64,000 nt of DNA from Phymorhynchus buccinoides (lineage: Eukaryota; Mollusca; Gastropoda; Neogastropoda; Raphitomidae). This document shows, piece after piece, positions 52,710 through 64,000 of this stretch. The notes beneath the pieces are model-generated. The model searched no databases. It was not told where the DNA came from and worked only from the letters and a program-made list of their open reading frames with translations. The stretch spans positions 36,668,049-36,732,048 of the forward strand of contig CM065680.1 in the NCBI GenBank assembly GCA_017654935.2, in the 5' to 3' direction. How positions within the stretch are numbered: the first letter of the stretch is position 1; the number at the start of each line of letters is the position of its first letter. The translations under genes and the position numbers were made by a program.

Positions 52710-55700
52710 TTAACCCCTTCACTTCTGAGGGATGATGGATTTGTTGTATTGCTGTGTGTCAAGCCAAATTTGGCCTTGAAAGGGTTGCTTCACTGATCTG
52801 TCCACTACTCATCCATTTGTTGATGTCACAAGTAAAAAAAAAAAAGTGAAGAAAGGGAAAGAACTGTAGATGTACGTTTTTCAAAGAGTATAGAACAGTT
52901 TAGTTTATTTTTTCCCATTTAACTCGCTCGAAACACACCCGACCCCGTGGTAGACATGGTTATAGGCGTACAGCATGGTGCAAACAGCCCAGTAATAGAC
53001 ACGGTTTTAGGTGTACATCACAGTGCAAACAGCCCCATAGTAGACATGGTTATAGGCGTACAGCATAGTGCAAACAGCCCCGTAGTAGACACGGTTATAG
53101 GCGTACAGCATAGTGCAAACAGCCCCATAGTAGACACGGTTATAGGCGTACAGCATAGGGCAAACAGCCCCATAGTAGACACGGTTATAGGCGTACAGCA
53201 TAGTGCAAACAGCCCCATAGTAGACACGGTTATAGGCGAACATAGTGCAAACAGCCCCGTAGTTAGACACGGTTATAGGCGTACAGCATAGTGCAAACAG
53301 CCCAGTAGTAGACACGGTTATAGGCGTACAGCATAGTGCAAACAGCCCCGTAGTAGACACGGTTATAGGTGTACAGCATAGTGCAAACAGTCCCATAGTA
53401 GACATGGTTATAGGCATACAGCATAGTGCAAACAGTCCCATAGTAGACACGGTTATAGGTGTACAGCATAGTGCAAACAGCCCCGTAGTAGACACGGTTA
53501 TAGACGTACAGCATAGTGCAAACAGCCCTGTAGTAGACACGGTTATAGGCGTACAGCATAGTGCAAACAGCCCCATAGTAGACACGGTTATAGGCGTACA
53601 GCATAGTGCAAACAGTCCCATAGTAGACACGGTTATAGGCGTACAGCATAGTGCAAACAGCCCCATAGTAGACACGGTTATAGGCGTACAGCATAGTGCA
53701 AACAGCCCCATAGTAGACATGGTTATAGGCGTACAGCATAGTGCAAACAGCCCCGTAGTAGACACGGTTATAGGCGTACAGCATAGTGCAAACAGCCCCG
53801 TAGTAGACACGGTTATAGGCGTACAGCATAGTGCAAACAGCCCCGTAGTAGACACGGTTATAGGCGTACAGCATAGTGCAAACAGTCCCATAGTAGACAT
53901 GGTTATAGGCATACAGCATAGTGCAAACAGCCCCATAGTAGACACGGTTATAGGTGTACAGCATAGTGCAAACAGCCCTGTAGTAGACACGGTTATAGGT
54001 GTACAGCATAGTGCAAACAGCCCCGTAGTAGACACGGTTATAGGCGTACAGCATAGTGCAAACAGCCCCGTAGTAGACACGGTTATAGGCGTACAGCATA
54101 GTGCAAACAGCCCCATAGTAGACACGGTTATAGGCGTACAGCATAGTGCAAACAACCCCATAGTAGACACGGTTATAGGCGTACAGCATAGTGCAAACAG
54201 CCCCATAGTAGACACGGTTATAGGTGTACAGCATAGTGCAAACAGCCCCATAGTAGACACGGTTATAGGCGTACAGCATAGTGCAAACAGCCCCGTAGTA
54301 GACACAGTTATAGGCGTACAGCATAGTGCAAACAGTCCCATAGTAGACACGGTTATAGGCATACAGCATAGTGCAAACAGCCCCGTAGTAGACACGGTTA
54401 TAGGTGTACAGCATAGTGCAAACAGCCCCGTAATAGACATGGTTTTAGGTGTACATCATAGTGCAAACAGCCCCATGGTAGACACGGTTATAGGCTTACA
54501 GCATAGTGCAAACAGTCCCATAGTAGACACGGTTATAGGCGTACAGCATAGTGCAAACAGCCCCGTAGTAGACACGGTTATAGGCGTACAGCATAGTGCA
54601 AACAGCCCCGTAGTAGACACGGTTATAGGCACAGCATAGTGCAAACAGCCCCGTTGTAGACACGGTTATAGGCGTACAGCATAGTGCAAACAGCCCCATA
54701 GTAGACATGGTTATAGGCGTACAGCATAGTGCAAACAGTCCCATGGTAGACACTGTTATAGGCGTACAGCATAGTGCAAACAGCCCCATAGTAGACACGG
54801 TTATAGGCGTACAGCATAGTGCAAACAGTCCCATAGTAGACACGGTTATAGGTGTACAGCATAGTGCAAACAGCCCCATTGTAGACACGGTTATAGGCGT
54901 ACAGCATAGTGCAAACAGCCCCGTAGTAGACACGGTTATAGGCGTACAGCATAGTGCAAACAGTCCCATAGTAGACATGGTTATAGGCGTACAGCATAGT
55001 GCAAACAGCCCCGTTGTAGACACGGTTATAGGCGTACAGCATAGTGCAAACAGCCCCGTAGTAGACACGGTTATAGGCGTACAGCATAGTGCAAACAGTC
55101 CCATAGTAGACACGGTTATAGGCATACAGCATAGTGCAAACAGTCCCGTAGTAGACACGGTTATAGGCGTACAGCATAGTGCAAACAGCCCTGTAGTAGA
55201 CACGGTTATAGGCGTACAGCATAGTGCAAACAGCCCCGTAGTAGACACGGTTATAGGCGTACAGCATAGTGCAAACAGCCCCGTAGTAGACACGGTTATA
55301 GGCGTACAGCATAGTGCAAACAGCCCCGTAGTAGACACAGTTATAGGCGTACAGCATAGTGCAAACAGTCCCATAGTAGACACGGTTATAGGCACAGCAT
55401 AGTGCAAACAGCCCCATAGTAGACACGGTTATAGGCGTACAGCATAGTGCAAACAGCCCCGTAGTAGACACGGTTATAGGTGTACAGCATAGTGCAAACA
55501 GCCCCATAGTAGACACGGTTATAGGCATACAGCATAGTGCAAACAGCCCCATAGTAGACACGGTTATAGGTGTACAGCATAGTGCAAACAGCCCCATAGT
55601 AGACACGGTTATAGGTGTACAGCATAGTGCAAACAGCCCCGTAGTAGACACGGTTTATAGGCGTACAGCATAGTGCAAACAGCCCAGTAGTAGACACGGT

Positions 55701-57949
55701 TATAGGCGTACAGCATAGTGCAAACAGTCCCATAGTAGACATGGTTATAGGCGTACATCATAGTGCAAACAGTCCCATAGTAGACACGGTTATAGGCGTA
55801 CAGCATAGTGCAAACAGTCCCGTAGGTAGACACGGTTATTAGGTGTACAGCATAGTGCAAACAGCCCCAGTAGTAGACATGGTTATAGGTATGTACAGCA
55901 ATAGTGCAAACAGCCCCGTAGTAGACACGTGATTTATAGGCGTACAGCATAGTGCAAACAGTCCCATAGTAGACACGGTTATAGGTAGTACAGCATAGAT
56001 GCAAACAGCCCCATAGTAGACACGGTTATAGGCGTACAGCATAGTGCAAACAGCCCCGTAGTAGACACTTAATGTTATAGGTGTACAGCATAGTGCAAAC
56101 AGTCCCATAGTAGACACGGTTATAGGTGTACAGCATAGTGCAAACAGCCCCATAGTAGACATGGTTATAGGCGTACAGCATAGTGCAAACAGTCCCATAG
56201 TAGACACGGTTATAGGTGTACAGCATAGTGCAAACAGTCCCATGAGTAGACACGGTTATAGGCATACAGCATAGTGCAAACAGCCCCATAGTAGACACGG
56301 ATGGTATAGGTGTACAGCATAGTGCAAACAGTCCCATAGTAGACATGGTTATAGGCGTACAGCATAGTGCAAACAGTCCCGCATAGTAGACATGGTTATA
56401 GGTGTACAGCATAGTGCAAACAGCCCCATAGTAGACACACTGTTATAGGTGTACAGCATAGTGCAAACAGTCCCATAGTAGACATGGTTATAGGTGTACA
56501 GCATAGTGCAAACAGTCCCATAGTAGACACGGTTATAGGTGTAGGCAGCATACAAACAGTGTCCCATAGTAGACATGGTTTATAGGTGTATCAGCATAGT
56601 GCAGCCCCGCAGAGTAGACACGGTTATAGGCGTACAGCATAGTGCAAACAACCCTGTAGTAGACACGGTTATAGGCGTACAGCATAGTGCAAACAGCCCC
56701 GTAGTAGACACTGTTATAGGCGTACAGCATAGTGCAAACAGTCCCATAGTAGACACGGTTATAGGTGTACAGCATAGTGCAAACAGTCCCATAGTAGACA
56801 TGGTTATAGGTGTACATCATAGTGCAAACAGCCCCGTAGTAGACACGGTTATAGGTGTACAGCATAGTGCAAACAGTCCCATAGTAGACACGGTTATAGG
56901 TGTACAGCATAGTGCAAACAGTCCCATAGTAGACACGGTTATAGGCGTACAGCATAGTGCAAACAGCCCCATAGTAGACACGGTTATAGGCGTACAGCAA
57001 AGTGCAAACAGCCCCGTAGTAGACACGGTTATAGGCGTACAGCATAGTGCAAACAGCCCCGTAGTAGACACGGTTATAGGCGTACAGCATAGTGCAAACA
57101 GCCCCATAGTAGACACGGTTATAGGCGTACAGCATAGTGCAAACAGCCCTGTAGTAGACACGGTTATAGGCGTACAGCATAGTGCAAACAGCCCCGTAGT
57201 AGACACGGTTATAGGCGTACAGCATAGTGCAAACAGCCCCGTAGTAGACACGGTTATAGGAGTACAGCATAGTGCAAACAGCCCCATAGTAGACACGGTT
57301 ATAGGCATACAGCATAGTGCAAACAGCCCCATAGTAGACACGGTTATAGGCGTACAGCATAGTGCAAACAGCCCAGTAGTAGACACAGTTATAGGCGTAC
57401 AGCATAGTGCAAACAGCCCCGTAGTAGACACGGTTATAGGCGTACATCATAGTGCAAACAGCCCTGTAGTAGACAAGGTTATAGGCATACAGCACAGGGC
57501 AAACAGCCACATAGTAGACACGGTTATAGGCGTACAGCATAGTGCAAACAGCCCCATAGTAGACACGGTTATAGGCGTACAGCATAGTGCAAACAGCCCC
57601 GTAGTAGACACGGTTATAGGCGTACAGCATAGGGCAAACAGTCCCATAGTAGACATGGTTATAGGCATACAGCATAGTGCAAACAGCCCAGTAGTAGACA
57701 CGGTTATAGGCGTACAGCATAGTGCAAACAGCCCCATAGTAGACACGGTTATAGGCATACAGCATAGTGCAAACAGCCACGTAGTAGACACGGTTATAGG
57801 CGTACATCATAGTGCAAACAGCCCCGTAGTAGACATGGTTATAGGCGTACAGCATAGGGCAAACAGCCCCATAGTAGACACGGTTATAGGCATACAGCAT
57901 AGTGCAAACAGCCCCGTAGTAGACACAGGGAAGGCAGTGAAGGGGTTAA
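52710..57949. mobile_element. piggyBac-like minisatellite element, second copy
   Basis: TTAA at 52710-52713 and 57946-57949 with CCCCTTCACT ends, as in 7506-12726. The unique end segment (about 52714-52945) has several indels relative to the left copy. Confidence 0.6.
52947..57925. repeat. 45-bp minisatellite, second copy, about 110 units
   Basis: Same unit in reverse complement. Single-base insertions and deletions break the period repeatedly, mostly at about 55640-56640, so the long open frames are fragmented here. New variants (GTTGTAGAC, GTAATAGAC, GTTTTAGG) are present. Confidence 0.95.
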
Positions 57950-57984
57950 TATTAAACATGGCAAAAATATATGAACACACTTAC

Positions 57985-58184
57985 CTTCTGCAAAGTTTTG
58001 ATGAGAGTGGACTGATGCCCCATTAGTGCCTTTTTCTTTCCCAAAATCGTCTTCACTGAATCCTGCAAACCAGCGCTGATATTCTTGAGGGGCTGGCTTT
58101 TTCTAGGTGTGTATCTCTTCTGCTTTGGAATCGCATCAGTGCTCTTGAATGTCACAGCCTTCTTCTTAGGTGGAAAGGTAGCAT
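57985..58184 (-). CDS. Exon 7 copy (basic linker)
   Basis: Mirror of 7271-7470 with the same translation. Confidence 0.75.
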
Positions 58185-58315
58185 CTGGACATTATATCGA
58201 TCAGTGTCAAATTGCAAGCTTCTGTTTGGAAGGATACACACACACACACACACACACATACACACACATAAACATACACACACATGTACACACTATCACA
58301 AAAAGAACTACTAAC

Positions 58316-58533
58316 ATTTGTCATTAGCTGTCTCTCCTGTGGGTTCTGGTAGAGTGGCGGGGATAGAGGGGTGTTCTGGTAGAGTGGTGGGGATGGAGGG
58401 ATTGTCGGAGTAGATGCCGTAAGCAGCAGTGACCATCTCCACTGCCTGTTTTTCCTGGTCCTCGGTCAGCTGAACTTCTCCCTGTTTTGATGGGGTCATG
58501 TTGTACAGCTGACTCACCTTGTCTGGCACTGGA
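58316..58533 (-). CDS. Exon 6 copy (integrase C-terminal block)
   Basis: Mirror of 6935-7152; REAPVPDK and the Pro/Thr linker are unchanged. Confidence 0.75.
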
Positions 58534-58984
58534 GCTTCTCTGAAACATAAAGCATGCTTCTGTTTCTTCTTCCCCGTGGGGATACCGGGGGTCTTTTGTA
58601 CAAATAGTTCCCCCACCTTCTGGAAGTTCTGTGCTTGTAACTTCATTCTCTTTGACTCTGCCTTTTCCCTTTGCTTTTCTGTCATCTACTATCTTTCTGC
58701 CTGACAGGCTCATTCTCCTGCCTTTTTTTAATTTTCTCTTTTGAGCTCCTCCGAAATCGGGATGTGTTGGCTGCATGCAGCAGGGAGACCAGTGAAAACC
58801 TAAAAACCGGACACATTATCCATTACCTTATCTTATCCACTATGGCCATATGGCCTGGGAATGCAGACAAAGAAGAAGCTTCTGCAGACCTTTTTACCCC
58901 TATTTTGCAAAGTTGTAATTTCTGAAACAAACAAAAACGTAATTTTGAAAAAAAAAAATGTAATCCAACGCGTGACCAATGAAC

Positions 58985-59158
58985 GTCGATATCGTACTGA
59001 CCTGAGTGTGCAATACTAATGTCCGTAGAGCAGTAGACACAGAACACATGCTCGTCACCTTTTGAGGTAACTTTCCCGGAATTTCTGTGCCACTTTTGAT
59101 GTATTTTCTTTTGATTTTTGACCAGAAGCTTCGGAATGCACTCGCTTGGTACGCCCAT
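58985..59158 (-). pseudogene. BED-finger transposase fragment, second allele
   Basis: It reads GKVTSKGDEHVFCVYCSTD, then IAHSGQYDIDVHWSR in one frame. It is less broken than 6323-6513, but the upstream start differs by indels. No catalytic domain follows. Confidence 0.5.
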
Positions 59159-59777
59159 TTTAAAACAGAAAAGGAAATGGTAAAACGAAATGACTTTTCA
59201 CCGCATTGTTTCAAAAGCTTCGCTTAACCGACGCAACTGTAGTGGGTTTTTTTTATATTTAGGATTTTTTTTTGTTTTAGCCGTAATTACCTCTGTAATT
59301 TGACTTTTCCCCCGTAAAAATTACGGCAAAATCTGGATGGTAAACAGGTCTGCTTCTGTTTCCTTGTTTGCGTTGTGACTTTGTGGTTAGTTTCAAACAA
59401 CAAAATAACATTTATGTGGTTTTATCCCAGTGTCTTAACTTATTCTACCATAGGAATAAAACTGCTTTGATACCACAGAAAAGTATTGCAGACCTGTTTC
59501 TCAACAGCGCTTAGGCAATAAAGCTTCTGAAAACAAACTGATTTACTGTCAAAACTATGCAAGTTATAGGTATGAAATTGAAACATTATCAGGTAACTAC
59601 AAATGATCTTTTGTCTTATTTCCTATCATCCATTAGATGGATGCCTTTTCTTCATTCTGTTTTTGTGTGATTGTTGTTTACATTAAGAATTTTAAAAATG
59701 CACAAAAGTCAAATGCTGAAGATTACAAACTAGTGCCATGTAGTCAAGACAGTTTGTCGAGCTACTTGCTTGCTCAC

Positions 59778-59931
59778 CTGCCGTGCACCAGGTAGTAAGG
59801 GGTGTAGACGGCCTCATGAGGGAGGGTGATGCGCAGGGGAACCATGAAGGCCTCCAGACAGTGGAACCAGAAGTCAGGGTACAGACCCACAAAGCGAGCC
59901 AAACTCTTCTCTATGTGAAGCCACCTCTCAT
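59778..59931 (-). CDS. Exon 5 copy (integrase core end)
   Basis: Mirror of 5559-5712 with the same translation. Confidence 0.78.
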
Positions 59932-60322
59932 CTGGACAGAAACATGGCCAAGGTTTTGTTTGAACATAAAATAAAGTTGTATTAAAAAATTAAAGTACAA
60001 TTTTTTTTTATAATTCATCAACATAAACCTTTGTTTCAGTTTAAAACTGAAGACCTGACACATAATATAAACTTTACCTATTATCATGGCAATGGCCTGG
60101 GAGCACAAAAGAAGAATTTCAGAATGTGAGTAAATGACATGATTTATGTAGGAGACAAACAAAAGCTGAAGAAGGCACCCAGCACTGCAACAATTTGTTT
60201 TTTGTTTGATTAAATGAACTTCACTGAGACAATTCTGGACCAGAAATAGCATAAACCTAATGAAGAGTCCTTTCAGATAAGAAACATTTTCTTGTTCACA
60301 CAGAATCCTTCAGTTGCATTAC

Positions 60323-60456
60323 CTGATGGGTTGACCATGGAATACTGCAGTGAAGGGGAAATACCAGCATGAAGAAGATCTTGCAATTTGACATACAGCT
60401 CCTTGTTTCTGGTGACTTCATTTTGTAGCAGCAGCAGTTTCTCCATTACCCCATAT
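60323..60456 (-). CDS. Exon 4 copy (integrase core middle)
   Basis: Mirror of 5034-5167; the lost middle Asp is also absent here. Confidence 0.75.
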
Positions 60457-61027
60457 CTGCCAACGGTGAAAATAAGTTACAAAGTTAAGTACAAGTAACT
60501 TTTTCTATAACTCTCTATCTGTCACAGATGAAATTCATTTCAGAGATTTACACAAGCACTGTTGAACATACAAACATAAACATATTCTGATTTATAAGAT
60601 GTATCTAAACGATGACCTCAATTTAAAAGATTAAGACTTCAATGGCAGGGCATTTTAACTGTTTACAAAATTCAACCAAAACATGTTCTTTGACTTTAAG
60701 TCAATAGCAATCCTGCTTTTTTTTAAATGCATGAAAACATTGAACATTCTCAAATTAGTATAACAACTCGGATTGACTCCAACACCAATCTGAACATTAT
60801 TTGTGTAATATTCTAACCCTGAAAATAAATCATATTCATTTAAAACCTGTCCAGGACTTTGTGAGTAAAGAAATGCAAAGATACAAAACCCGGCAGGACA
60901 AACATTCCAACAAAAACACCAAAAATCCTCCCTGCTTAAAGTAAATTTCCTCATCAAGCTTATTACAGCTATACCAGTTAATTTAATGCATCATCACAGG
61001 CCTGTAATTTTGCAGGAATGCACCCAC

Positions 61028-61182
61028 CTGCAGAACAGATTCAGAAGAAAGTAAGTGAGGGTGGCTGATGATAGGACTTCTATGGTCATGGCCTCTGGGA
61101 ACTGAGAGTAGGAATCCAGAGCTACTGCCACGTAGATCATCTTTTTGCCAGCCTGGTAGGGGCCAAACAGCTGTATCTCCAC
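61028..61182 (-). CDS. Exon 3 copy (integrase core start)
   Basis: Mirror of 4308-4462 with VAVALDSYSQFPEA unchanged. Confidence 0.78.
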
Positions 61183-61735
61183 CTACAGTAACACAACACT
61201 GAACCATTTAAACGCCTATATAATATTTTTACCAACTTGTTAAGAGCCAAAAACTGTTTTTCCACTTACAAAGTTACAACCTCCAAACATTTAAACAACC
61301 TTTAAATTGTTATGTAGAGATCACTTCTATTAATATTATTTTCTTATTTAATTGTTCATCTAATATCATCAAAGGTGAAAAGACATTAAAAAAAATCCAC
61401 TAAACTGAACTGATTTAAACAACCTTTCATCTTTTCAAACCTGCCTTAAAGTTAAAATACTGCTGATTACCACAACTCCCTAAACTCACTGGTCATTGGT
61501 CAATTCTCTTTCGCTCTTCTCATTCATCATGATTGGTGAAAATCTCATAATGTAGCACAAGGCACAAATTATATTCAAGTCTGTTCAATAATTTGGACCT
61601 GATTTGCAAATGTTGTCGTGTTGATACGAGGCTTTGAATTGAAAACAAAACATAATTTAATTGACAAACCATTTATGGAAGAATCTTACACTGACCACGC
61701 AAAACTAAGGTGAAGAAAAGAAAAACAAAACCCAC

Positions 61736-62214
61736 CTTTTGCCAAAAATAATTGCAAGTTTCTCTTGAGAGGTGAAAGACATCCATGGGAAAAGCAGACG
61801 ACTCTTGCTTGACAGTCTGCTGCATCTCTGTTCCATCGACTTCGTTCAGCACATTGTCAACTGTGTACATTCCCCCTCCATCGCCAACATAGTCATCATC
61901 ATCATTATTGTCATCAAAACCAGTATCTCCAAGGTCATCCTCCACACTACCATCCAAAGAACTTGTCTTTTGCCCACTCTGGGCGGATGCCCCATGATCA
62001 GAAGCCATGCTGGTATGGCTGCTACTGACAGTGGGAGCAGAGAAATCAAGGCCATCAGTTGCGGGAAAAGAAAAGGATGCATAATAACTCCTGTTGCTCC
62101 TGTGCAAACAGTTCTGGCAGCTTTGGACAATGTCGCGCACACTGTATCTCATTCCCAGCCAATAGTACTCGTTGGCTATGCCTTCCATCGTCCTGATCAT
62201 TCCAAAGTGTGAAC
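61736..62214 (-). CDS. Exon 2 copy (HHCC module A, C half)
   Basis: Mirror of 3277-3755 with identical translation. Confidence 0.78.
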
Positions 62215-62960
62215 CTACATGGAATAGTCAATCAATCAATCAATAATTTAAAAATAAAGAAATTCCTTGTCCGGAAATTCTTTTAGAACTACTACACAGC
62301 AAATTGCTTCAAAGGAAAGAAAACAAGTGTATGCCAGTCAGTCGTTTCTGATCATGACAGCCAAGCAGCAGAGGGGACAGATGATATTCCTGCAGGCTGG
62401 GCTGAAATTTATTTTTTGTGGAGATGCCCTGCACAGGGTACACCCCTACTCTAAGCTAAAGAGATTTGAGGACAGATAGCATCGGGGAAGGTCTCCACAA
62501 TTGCCAACCCATCCCTTTGGCTGCAGCACTAGACCCAGTGCAAATGCCCCCTAGTTAGAGAGTCATAGTCTTCCACAAAAGACTAAACTGTACCATGATT
62601 TTCCATTATTGTAGAACAAAATATGCTGCATGAAAATAGGTGTTTGAGGACTGGCACTGCAGAATACATATACCGGTACACATGAAAATAATTATGAAGA
62701 CAACTCTTTGTTGATCTCCTGGAGTTGTTTTCTGTGACATTAATTCTGCATCTTGTCAGCGTCCTTTCATTTACATTCATTAATATATCTGTTATTTTGT
62801 TTATATTTCAGCAGGTGACTATGATTGGACATTAATGAGCATGTACAAGTATATAAATAATTAAACTGAGTATCATTATAAATAGGCACTGGCCCAATCT
62901 ATCAATGCCTAACTAGTAACTAGGCAGTGATTCTAACAATTAATGATACTGTCCGCTTAC

Positions 62961-63333
62961 CATCAGCCCCGATATGCGCTCTCTGAATCAACTCCCTACG
63001 ATCCTCCTCAGAAAACACCACCTTCCTCAGAACCTGCGTATGGTCTGGTTCGTCTTCAGGGTCCTCACCATAATCCTGTTCCTCCAAACCTTTCTTCACC
63101 TTAGCCCGCCCGCCTGTGAAATACATGTCGTCTTTGATCATGACAAAAGACCTGGACCGCCTAACCAGAGTCATCCGGTCATTTCGATTGTAGACCTTAG
63201 GCACACGGTTGGTCTGAAGGTACTGCTTGATAACGTCCAGAGTGGTGCAAGCACCTCGTTTTCGATCCTGCGTACGAGCTCCCTTCTTATGTTCTTTGTT
63301 GTTTGCTGAGTCTGTTGTTGCCGAGTTCTGAGA
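62961..63333 (-). CDS. Exon 1 copy (HHCC module A, N half)
   Basis: Mirror of 2171-2543. The translation downstream of the N-terminal basic region is the same; a base change turns one Arg codon (aggatcgaaa region) into a different codon near 63271. Confidence 0.73.
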
Positions 63334-64000
63334 CTGAAAAAAAAAGATTTAGATTAAAAAGTATACATATCAGTGATACTGATAATGATATTATCACTAT
63401 CAGCGCAGCATCCATACATATGAACAAAATTGACTTAAACATAATTTTGTAGCTGCATGTTTCTTTATATTATATTGTCTGCAGCTACAAGCACACATTA
63501 TGTGCACAGAATAAAACCAGCAAACTTAACCATGCATGTGCTCAAAATAATAATTAGACATGTTGGGAATGGTACAGAATAGGGTATGAAGACAACAATA
63601 ACAAACATATTAACTAAAGTATAATTTATTTCATTTCACAAAAGCTGCTTTCAAATCAATGTTTGAGTATGCTAAGACATCAGGATCATCCTAAAGATGC
63701 AGAACCACAAGACATAACAATACAAATTACAGTTGATAAAACTTTGGTTGTCTTAAGCTGGAAATCCATGACGGCAAAAACATCACGGTACCGGCCACGG
63801 CAAAGATTCTATAATAATAATATGATAATGATCTATACACTTACAGAACGAAAACAAAAGTACACTGGTGTAGGAATGGGGGGGGGCAGGGGGGCAGCTG
63901 CCCCTCCTGGCTTCGACGAGGGGGGGCAGACGTATCTCTCTGCCGCCCCCCCCCTCCCCCCCCCCCCCCAATTTATAACGGCAAAAAAAAAAAAAAAAAA

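Larger units (their letters stand above)
48294..64000 (-). repeat. Right arm of the inverted duplication (probable second haplotype)
   Basis: It starts directly after the gap at the base matching 17132 and reaches the window end at the base matching about 1500. All exon copies keep frame and splice sites. Differences are allele-like SNPs and indels plus homopolymer changes. Both arms share the same DIRS-1, piggyBac-like and BED-fragment insertions, so they are recent copies or alleles. Confidence 0.92.

Noticed and set aside
52947..57930. CRISPR-like array
   Set aside because: Units are contiguous 45-mers with no unique spacers, in an animal genome; it is a minisatellite.

Overview
The window is genomic DNA of an intron-rich animal, not a microbe. 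It has GT-AG introns, (CA)n and (GA)n microsatellites, DIRS-type tyrosine-recombinase retrotransposons, many short TIR elements, a CR1/L2-like LINE remnant and short TTAGGG-type repeats. The element mix fits a lophotrochozoan, perhaps a mollusc; this is inference, because no diagnostic marker gene is present. I saw no tRNA or rRNA gene.

The backbone is one plus-strand gene from 2171 to 44929. I reconstructed 17 coding exons from splice sites and reading frame. Their lengths sum to 3,495 nt, exactly 1,165 codons, with every junction in phase; the 5' start lies upstream and was not found. The protein looks like a domesticated retroelement integrase fused to zinc fingers. Three HHCC (integrase zinc-binding) modules are each split by a phase-1 intron at the same place. 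The first is followed by a decayed DDE integrase core. The protein ends in a charged linker and six C2H2 fingers. After an in-frame TAG, the same frame stays open for another 127 codons.

The introns are full of mobile and tandem DNA. At 7506-12726 a TTAA-flanked element with short inverted ends (piggyBac-like) carries about 110 copies of a 45-bp minisatellite. DIRS-1 (16483-22938) is nearly complete, with inverted termini, an internal complementary region, gag, RT/RNase H/methyltransferase-like and tyrosine recombinase ORFs. A CRE-half-site repeat lies at 23401-23918 and a pogo-like element cluster at 25127-27349. A minisatellite at 29304-30845 is made from an exon end plus its splice donor. 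A decayed DIRS-3 (31802-33999) directly abuts DIRS-2 (34001-40401), and a 30/33-bp minisatellite lies at 40743-41578. A LINE fragment lies at 47068-47500, beyond the gene.

A run of 500 N occupies 47794-48293. Everything after it (48294-64000) is the reverse complement of about 1500-17132: the same exons 1-10, the same 45-bp minisatellite and the same 5' end of DIRS-1, with SNPs and indels. The join falls exactly at the gap and inside the retrotransposon, so the second arm is more likely the other haplotype scaffolded backwards than a true palindrome. Part of it (about 55.6-56.65 kb) has the single-base indel noise of poorly polished long reads. Most long open frames in the window are by-products of tandem repeats whose period is a multiple of three.
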